Virus record (IMG/VR): IMGVR_UViG_3300025781_000078
Location: 1-23,383 of that record
DNA from: a virus
Strand: one strand, 5' to 3'
DNA: 23,383 nucleotides
Shown here: one piece after another, positions 19,266 to 23,383 of the stretch
Position numbering within the stretch: position 1 is the stretch's first letter
How the letters are laid out: each line of letters starts with the position of its first letter
Made by a program: the position numbers and the translations under genes
Notes under the pieces: generated by a model
Told to the model about the DNA's origin: nothing
What the model saw: only the letters and a program-made list of their open reading frames with translations
Databases searched by the model: none

Positions 19266-19827
19266 TATTATCTCCCGCAATCATCTTCTTGGCTATGGTG
19301 ATCATGTGTCCAGACAGGCCTCCTTTATGACCGCGTTTTTCCAACCATCTGCCTATTGTGGCAGCTTTGGTGGCTTTGAGATCATTAGGTGTTGGCCATT
19401 GTTGTGCGATTGCTAATATCAAATCTTCCAAGGGTATGCCTTGGTTCTGCGATTTGAAAACAAAGCTTAATTCAATGAACCACGGATTCGTCAGCAGCTG
19501 ACGATATGCAGCTCGTTTTACTATAGCTTCATTTTCTTGTTTTATCTGTTCTTGCTGCGCGAGCATCTCTAGCTCTTGTGTTTGCTTGATAAGTTCTTGT
19601 TCAGCACGCATATGCTCATCACGCAGTTTCCATTGCTCTTGTATCTTCTTGCGTGCTGTATTCAGTTTTGATTCATGTTGGCGTTGTTTATCTACCTTGC
19701 GCCATAGAGCCTTCTCGATAGCGCGATCCCGCGGGTCTTCATATAAACCTAGATTCCTATCCTTGTTCCTGCCAGGACCTTTGTAGAACTTGCGCTCACC
19801 ACTCTTGGGATCAATAAGCTTAGGCAT
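19246..19827 (-). CDS. Coiled-coil protein of unknown function
   Basis: 193 residues. The first 30 are basic (LIDPKSGERKFYKGPGRNK). A long charged helix runs from about 35 to 105 (KALWRKVDKQRQHESKL, then RAEQELIKQTQELEMLAQQEQ), almost certainly a coiled coil. A globular tail follows (WFIELSFVFKSQNQGIPLEDL, WPTPNDLKATKAATIGRWLEK). The start overlaps the S4 gene by eight bases and the stop overlaps the glycosylase gene by 20. The basic ends suggest nucleic-acid contact, but no family is recognised. Confidence 0.78.
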   Translation of the reverse strand: MPKLIDPKSGERKFYKGPGRNKDRNLGLYEDPRDRAIEKALWRKVDKQRQHESKLNTARKKIQEQWKLRDEHMRAEQELIKQTQELEMLAQQEQIKQENEAIVKRAAYRQLLTNPWFIELSFVFKSQNQGIPLEDLILAIAQQWPTPNDLKATKAATIGRWLEKRGHKGGLSGHMITIAKKMIAGDNNGTATA

Positions 19828-20047
19828 GCACCTTGCTCCCGTCTATGCCCAGCAGATAGAATTGCTTGCGGTCTGGTGTGACGAACACGTATGTGTTGGG
19901 ATCAGTTACTTTCTCATCGTTGATGCGTATGCCACCTTGGGCTATCAGCCTGCGACCTTCGCCCTTGCTCTTGGTCCAACCTAGGTCAACCATGAGGTCA
20001 ACCAGTTCATGCGCTGTACACTGTTCAATGACTTCCTCAACGGTCAT
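19820..20047 (-). CDS. Stand-alone S4 RNA-binding domain protein
   Basis: 75 residues from ATG 20047, which overlaps the preceding 33-aa ORF's stop (TGATG). The segment LVDLMVDLGWTKSKGEGRRL then IAQGGIRINDEKVTDPNTYV is the S4 fold as found at the end of tyrosyl-tRNA synthetase, where it binds the tRNA long arm. No catalytic domain is attached. A free S4 module could bind tRNA, rRNA or mRNA. It lies in the operon with the coiled-coil protein and DNA glycosylase. The target is unknown. Confidence 0.85.
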   Translation of the reverse strand: MTVEEVIEQCTAHELVDLMVDLGWTKSKGEGRRLIAQGGIRINDEKVTDPNTYVFVTPDRKQFYLLGIDGSKVHA

Positions 20048-20148
20048 CACGCCACCAGATTCTCTCGCAGCCATTCCACTCGTTCCATGGCTTCCCAATC
20101 ATCGAGGCGGCCCCAGTCTAAGACCCAGATCTGCTCAGATTCAGGCAT
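20047..20148 (-). CDS. Tiny peptide gene, 33 aa
   Basis: ATG 20148 has the best Shine-Dalgarno in the region (AGGAGG, five bases before it), and its stop overlaps the S4 start (TGATG). The sequence MPESEQIWVLDWGRLDDW then EAMERVEWLRENLVA is acidic and helical with four tryptophans. The strong signals make it more than a chance frame; it may act as a peptide or only couple translation of the S4 gene. Confidence 0.65.
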   Translation of the reverse strand: MPESEQIWVLDWGRLDDWEAMERVEWLRENLVA

Positions 20149-20347
20149 GTTGCCTCCTCAGCATTTCCCTTCCCCAATCAACCCAAGCTTCATAGGCCTG
20201 GGTCTGTATGTGATTGAACTCATCGGAGGTTGGTTCCCAGATCTTTGTGATAAGGTCAAGCAAACCGGGCTGCAGCGTGTCTGGGTCGAGGCAGAGGTGC
20301 AGTTTGCCTTCGCACTTCAACCTATGCTGTTCAACGGCATCAATCAT
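20141..20347 (-). CDS. Unknown protein, 68 aa
   Basis: ATG 20347 forms an ATGA overlap with the preceding gene and its stop overlaps the 33-aa ORF by eight bases. The protein is soluble and helical (DLITKIWEPTSDEFNHIQ, AYEAWVDWGREMLRRQHA). Two cysteines near the start (LKCEGKLHLC) are too few for a known metal site. No family recognised. Confidence 0.75.
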   Translation of the reverse strand: MIDAVEQHRLKCEGKLHLCLDPDTLQPGLLDLITKIWEPTSDEFNHIQTQAYEAWVDWGREMLRRQHA

Positions 20348-20565
20348 CGCTTGACCTTCTTGGCACGATCATACCAATGCTTGCTGGCTGTGCGCAGAGC
20401 ATGGTTGCTGTCTCGCACATGCTCCAGCAGAGATTTGGCCAGCGCTGCTTGGTTCACTCGCCATTGTAGGTCATCTTGGTTGGCGATCTTGTCCAAGAGT
20501 TCAATGGTCATGTCGATATAGGGGCAAGTATCTTCGGGGATAACTGGTTTGCGTTCTGCGCTCAT
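20344..20565 (-). CDS. Unknown helical protein, 73 aa, first gene of its operon
   Basis: ATG 20565 follows the promoter and AAGGAAAGG. The protein opens MSAERKPVIPEDTCPYID and continues as helices (ELLDKIANQDDLQWRVNQAAL, EHVRDSNHALRTASKHWYD). It is soluble. It leads the seven-gene operon that runs to the second Nudix gene. No function can be given. Confidence 0.78.
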   Translation of the reverse strand: MSAERKPVIPEDTCPYIDMTIELLDKIANQDDLQWRVNQAALAKSLLEHVRDSNHALRTASKHWYDRAKKVKR

Positions 20566-20592
20566 GCTGGGAGCCTTTCCTTGATCACAGCT

Positions 20593-20620
20593 AACATAGC
20601 ACAGGCTAGAGCAATGTCAA
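20593..20620 (-). promoter_or_regulatory. Sigma70-like promoter of the S4/glycosylase/Nudix operon
   Basis: Minus strand: GGTTGACA with -35 at 20615-20620, 16-base spacer ending TGC, TATGTT at 20593-20598. Confidence 0.85.
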
Positions 20621-20635
20621 CCATAACACCATCCA

Positions 20636-20857
20636 CTAAGTATCCTTGCTGTCTGGATACAGAGATTGGCGTGCCAGCTTGATGAAATAGTCGCGCTGTT
20701 GGCGTATCTTGTCGTGGCTGAGCTCATAACCATCATGCGCAATGATGCCCAGATTGTAGCGATGTCGTGCCAGCTCTGCCTCAGCAGCTGCCAGCTTGGT
20801 ACAAGCGTCTTCTAGCTTGGCCTGTGTCTCTGTTGCTGTTACTAACCAATCAGTCAT
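20636..20857 (-). CDS. Unknown coiled-coil protein, 73 aa
   Basis: ATG 20857 overlaps the previous gene's stop (ATGA). The N-terminal 30 residues form a heptad-rich helix (QAKLEDACTKLAAAEAELA), followed by YNLGIIAHDGYELSHDKIRQ and a basic tail. The pattern is that of small phage coiled-coil proteins of unknown role. It is the last gene before the neighbouring operon's promoter. Confidence 0.75.
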   Translation of the reverse strand: MTDWLVTATETQAKLEDACTKLAAAEAELARHRYNLGIIAHDGYELSHDKIRQQRDYFIKLARQSLYPDSKDT

Positions 20858-21054
20858 TGTTTCAACTCACCCTTGCGACGCAGAAGGTATTCTTTCACTG
20901 TGTTGAGGCGCTGCAGTTCATCAGTTTGTGCCTCGTTGAGCTCATCTACATCTTGTAATCTAGCGATATCTATGTCTAGCCTGTTGCGTATCTCGTAATC
21001 AAATGCAGTATTAAGATAGAAGCTTATGCTTGGATTGACAGCCAGATCTTCCAT
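20854..21054 (-). CDS. Unknown protein, 66 aa
   Basis: ATG 21054 has AGGGG upstream and lies 15 bases after the topoisomerase stop. The protein has FYLNTAFDYEIRNRLDID and a charged helix at the end (LNEAQTDELQRLNTVKEYL). It is soluble, with no recognised motif, and is coupled to the 73-aa coiled-coil gene. It is probably read through from the topoisomerase gene. Confidence 0.72.
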   Translation of the reverse strand: MEDLAVNPSISFYLNTAFDYEIRNRLDIDIARLQDVDELNEAQTDELQRLNTVKEYLLRRKGELKQ

Positions 21055-21069
21055 ATAACGCCCCTGTGA

Positions 21070-22437
21070 TCATCGGTCCACTTTTGGCAGCTTTTTCAAC
21101 GCCTGGACCTCACGTTTATATATTTCTCTTTGCTTCACAGGGTCAGCCAAAGTTGCTTGATGATCAGCGATTGTTGTGGATAGATCAGCTATCTTTGCTA
21201 CCACTTCAGCATAGGTGTCTTTGGCCCAACGATAGCTGGGCAAGCTGGCAATGCGATCTATCTGATCATCGTCTAAGGTGATAGCTGCACACAGCGCCTT
21301 GACCTTGGCAACGATAGCAGCCTTGTCATCGGCGGTGGGCAAGAACTGAGGTAGCTTGCCGTCGATACAGGCCTTGATCGCTAGATTCCAGTTCAATTGG
21401 TAGGTGAGATCAGCTATCATCTTCTCATAGCGCGTCTTGTACCAACCCAAGCGCCATTCAACGAACTCAGCAACCACTTGCTCAGCAGTCTCGAACTGGC
21501 GAACGCTGTTGCCATTCCAATCTAGCACCACGATGCGTTCGGTGGCCTTGCTGCGCAGCTTGAAGTAGTCGATGGCCGTGTCTTCAGTCCAGTCCTTGAT
21601 GGCACCGCGCTTGAAGCGGATCTCGATCTTGATCTCCTTGGTGCTGCGATCAATGTAGGTTTGTATCTTGTCCTCTTCCTCCATGGTGTTCAAGCGTGCC
21701 TTGAACTTTTCGAGGCTGAGATCGGGAGGCAGTTCTTCTACCCACACAGTGCTGCCGTCCAGCCGGCAGCGTCCAGTGAACTCCCAGGTGTTGCCAGCTA
21801 TGTTGCGCACACCGCAGTTTAGATAATCGTATCTTGGTACCAGCTGCTTGATCTTCTTGCCGTCAATGGCACCGATGGTAGCGTCAATGATGTCATCCAG
21901 CGTGCGCGGAAGTATGTCTGTGCTCCAACCCACTGCGATACCACTGATGCCGTTCAGCAGCACCATGGGAACCAGAGGTAGGTAGTTCTTGGGTTCCAGC
22001 ACCGATCCGTCATAGTTTTCTTTAAGCGGCACGATGTCATAGTCTGTAAACACCAGCGCATCTGTCTGCGCATTGCGCTTGAGGTAGGTATAACGTGCTG
22101 CGCCCCAGTCAGTGGGACCAACCTTGGTACCAAAAGCACCAATGCCCTGCAGCAGAGGCACGTTGTTGCAGTAGGGAGCAGCCATCAGGCTCAGCGTTTC
22201 AGCAGCACTAGCATCGCCATGTAGGTATCTATTAGAACTTATCATGAGACCTGCTAGAGATATGGTCTTGATCTTGTCTCCAAGCGGTTTGATTACATCT
22301 AGTCCTTTTCGCTGTGCATCTTTGAGTCCGTCGCACACACTTGGTATTCCGCGAGTTTGGCACACATAAATGGAGTAATCTCGTGATATTTTTTTAATCC
22401 ATTGGCTGGTATCTGATTGATCCTCGTCATCTGTCAT
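21070..22437 (-). CDS. Type II DNA topoisomerase, medium (gp52-like) subunit
   Basis: This is the DNA-cleaving subunit, equivalent to GyrA/ParC and T4 gp52, which breaks and rejoins DNA while the ATPase subunit supplies energy. The start at ATG 22437 (ATGA overlap with the endonuclease) gives 455 residues; T4 gp52 has 442. Visible signatures are SRDYSIYVCQTRGIPSVCDG, the QGIGAFGT loop, the catalytic tyrosine in AARYTYLK (Y116 by this start), the NGISGIAVGWSTDILPR segment and the coiled-coil with hinge (LNTMEEEDKIQTYIDRSTK). The frame is open 11 codons further upstream, inside the endonuclease gene. A GyrB-like partner is not in the window. Confidence 0.93.
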   Translation of the reverse strand: MTDDEDQSDTSQWIKKISRDYSIYVCQTRGIPSVCDGLKDAQRKGLDVIKPLGDKIKTISLAGLMISSNRYLHGDASAAETLSLMAAPYCNNVPLLQGIGAFGTKVGPTDWGAARYTYLKRNAQTDALVFTDYDIVPLKENYDGSVLEPKNYLPLVPMVLLNGISGIAVGWSTDILPRTLDDIIDATIGAIDGKKIKQLVPRYDYLNCGVRNIAGNTWEFTGRCRLDGSTVWVEELPPDLSLEKFKARLNTMEEEDKIQTYIDRSTKEIKIEIRFKRGAIKDWTEDTAIDYFKLRSKATERIVVLDWNGNSVRQFETAEQVVAEFVEWRLGWYKTRYEKMIADLTYQLNWNLAIKACIDGKLPQFLPTADDKAAIVAKVKALCAAITLDDDQIDRIASLPSYRWAKDTYAEVVAKIADLSTTIADHQATLADPVKQREIYKREVQALKKLPKVDR

Positions 22438-23309
22438 ATCTTGACTTGCTTGCAGTTCAATCCGTGCCATCTTCGATAATTTCCTTTGTTCATAGATAAC
22501 CCACAGTGTTCGCAGGATACCATACTGTTCATAATGTTAAGACCATTCTTAGTTCTAGCCAACCGGTCTTCAGCTGACCAATCAGACCATTCTTTGGCAA
22601 CTATTTCTGATCTACGTCCAAAAGTTGCCAATTCGGCATCTGTGTATTCACCCCTGGACATGCGGTTTCGATAAGTTTCACGACCTTTCTGCCACCAATC
22701 TGTGTGATGCACATGCTTCCATAATTTACTACGACGTTCTTTTTCGACCAATTCTTTATCAGTCCATCCCCCGTTACGTTGTCGCTCAAGATTTATTTGT
22801 TCCTGTCTTATTCTTTGACATGCAGTTGGTTTATAATTGACATGTTTTACCAACCCAGATGTTACATCAGCATGATCTATAGGTAATTTTGCAGTTTCAC
22901 CAGTTGGATATCTGTAGATAGCTTTACCTGGTTGACCAGTAGATTTATGTTTGCCTAAAGCCCTATTTTGACTGCGAGTGATACCAGCTTTGGTGTTAGT
23001 TTCTTGGTTTCTTATAATGTAATTGCCAATATTACCATTGTAACCATTTGGATATAACGTGCGATGTTCCTGAATAAGGTCAATCTCTCTGTCGGCTATG
23101 TATCTCACATCATCATGTTCTTCTAACAGTTCTACCTTAAAGTCTGATTCGGTTGCTGTCTTATCATCTAACTCGCGTTTAATCCAAACACTACCTTCTC
23201 CAGACAAATGTTCAGCGAAACGAATGAGGTAATCTTTATTAGATGCTACAACTATACCTATATAGGCTCTGTTATTTTTTACATTCGTTATTTTATAGAG
23301 TTGTGCCAT
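22434..23309 (-). CDS. GIY-YIG homing endonuclease with C-terminal zinc finger
   Basis: 291 residues. The nuclease domain opens AQLYKITNVKNNRAYIG, which contains the GIY-like YKI and the YIG strand, with the catalytic arginine/glutamate region around REIDLIQEHRTLYPNGYN. The middle repeats a DNA-binding layout (WTDKELVEKERRSKLW, YTDAELATFGRRSEIV). The C-terminus has CEHCGLSMNKGNYRRWHG..C, a zinc finger frequent in free-standing phage homing endonucleases. The gene is visibly AT-richer than its neighbours, a sign of recent transfer. GGAG precedes ATG 23309. It is placed directly ahead of the topoisomerase gene, the usual position of a mobile gene next to a conserved target. Confidence 0.92.
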   Translation of the reverse strand: MAQLYKITNVKNNRAYIGIVVASNKDYLIRFAEHLSGEGSVWIKRELDDKTATESDFKVELLEEHDDVRYIADREIDLIQEHRTLYPNGYNGNIGNYIIRNQETNTKAGITRSQNRALGKHKSTGQPGKAIYRYPTGETAKLPIDHADVTSGLVKHVNYKPTACQRIRQEQINLERQRNGGWTDKELVEKERRSKLWKHVHHTDWWQKGRETYRNRMSRGEYTDAELATFGRRSEIVAKEWSDWSAEDRLARTKNGLNIMNSMVSCEHCGLSMNKGNYRRWHGLNCKQVKI

Positions 23310-23326
23310 AATTTATCTCCGTGATA

Positions 23327-23383
23327 TTATTTAGCATATATCTGCATGGCGATATCATCTATAATTCTGCGATCTTGTAAATA
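23327..23383 (-). CDS. C-terminal end of an upstream gene
   Basis: Only one minus-strand frame stays open to the right edge, ending YLQDRRIIDDIAMQIYAK at TAA 23327. The other two frames are closed. The 18 residues are too few to identify the gene. A topoisomerase partner subunit would be a natural neighbour but cannot be shown. Confidence 0.45.
   Translation of the reverse strand, partial: YLQDRRIIDDIAMQIYAK

Overview
This window reads as part of a large tailed-phage genome, probably of the T4 superfamily, infecting a Gram-negative bacterium. The support is: almost all genes lie on the minus strand and are packed with ATGA, GTGA or TGATG overlaps; many tiny one- or two-helix membrane ORFs are present; and there are a T4 gp52-type type II topoisomerase subunit, a T4 Rnl1-type RNA ligase, a polynucleotide kinase split into kinase and 3'-phosphatase genes, a GIY-YIG homing endonuclease, Nudix hydrolases and a secreted C40-type lysis peptidase. 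Base composition looks near 50% GC, except for the visibly AT-richer endonuclease. No tRNA, CRISPR array, transposase or virion gene was recognised. The host guess (an alphaproteobacterium or similar diderm) is inference, from a signal-peptide outer-membrane barrel and a plcP/agt-like lipid pair.

Layout. 1-2131 (minus): RNA ligase 1 with four small genes downstream. 2197-3189 (minus): a small unknown gene and a GNAT/arginyltransferase-like gene. 3202-4832 (plus): an unknown protein translationally coupled to an amidinotransferase-family enzyme. 4815-7578 (minus): a nucleotidyltransferase-fold protein, a PlcP/LpxH-like metallophosphoesterase and a GT4 glycosyltransferase in one overlapping operon. 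7647-10572 (minus): an SPFH/band-7 membrane protein, a conserved small protein, a 2OG-Fe(II) oxygenase-like protein and a GNAT. 10609-11420 (minus): a small membrane protein, the polynucleotide 5'-kinase and a small protein. 11505-14234 (minus): a PNK-type 3'-phosphatase, two tiny ORFs, an AAA+ ATPase and membrane proteins. 14447-15094 (plus): an outer-membrane barrel with its own terminator. 15154-16631 (minus): a six-gene operon with a Nudix hydrolase. 16674-18375 (minus): a secreted peptidase and TilS. 18406-20565 (minus): a seven-gene operon with an S4 protein, an MBD4-like DNA glycosylase and a second Nudix. 20636-23383 (minus): two small coiled-coil genes, topoisomerase subunit, homing endonuclease and the tail of one more gene.

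How it fits together. Eight minus-strand units begin with a near-identical promoter, GGTTGAC(A/G), then a spacer ending in TGn, then TANNNT, always with 16 bases between boxes; these look like host-sigma70, extended -10, probably early promoters. One drives TilS with no room for a leader. The ligase, kinase, phosphatase and TilS together suggest a phage programme that maintains and re-modifies host or phage tRNA. AUA codons make up about half of the isoleucine codons in the two genes counted, which fits a need for TilS. The metallophosphoesterase-glycosyltransferase pair matches the bacterial plcP-agt phospholipid-to-glycolipid remodelling pair and is the most striking metabolic cargo.
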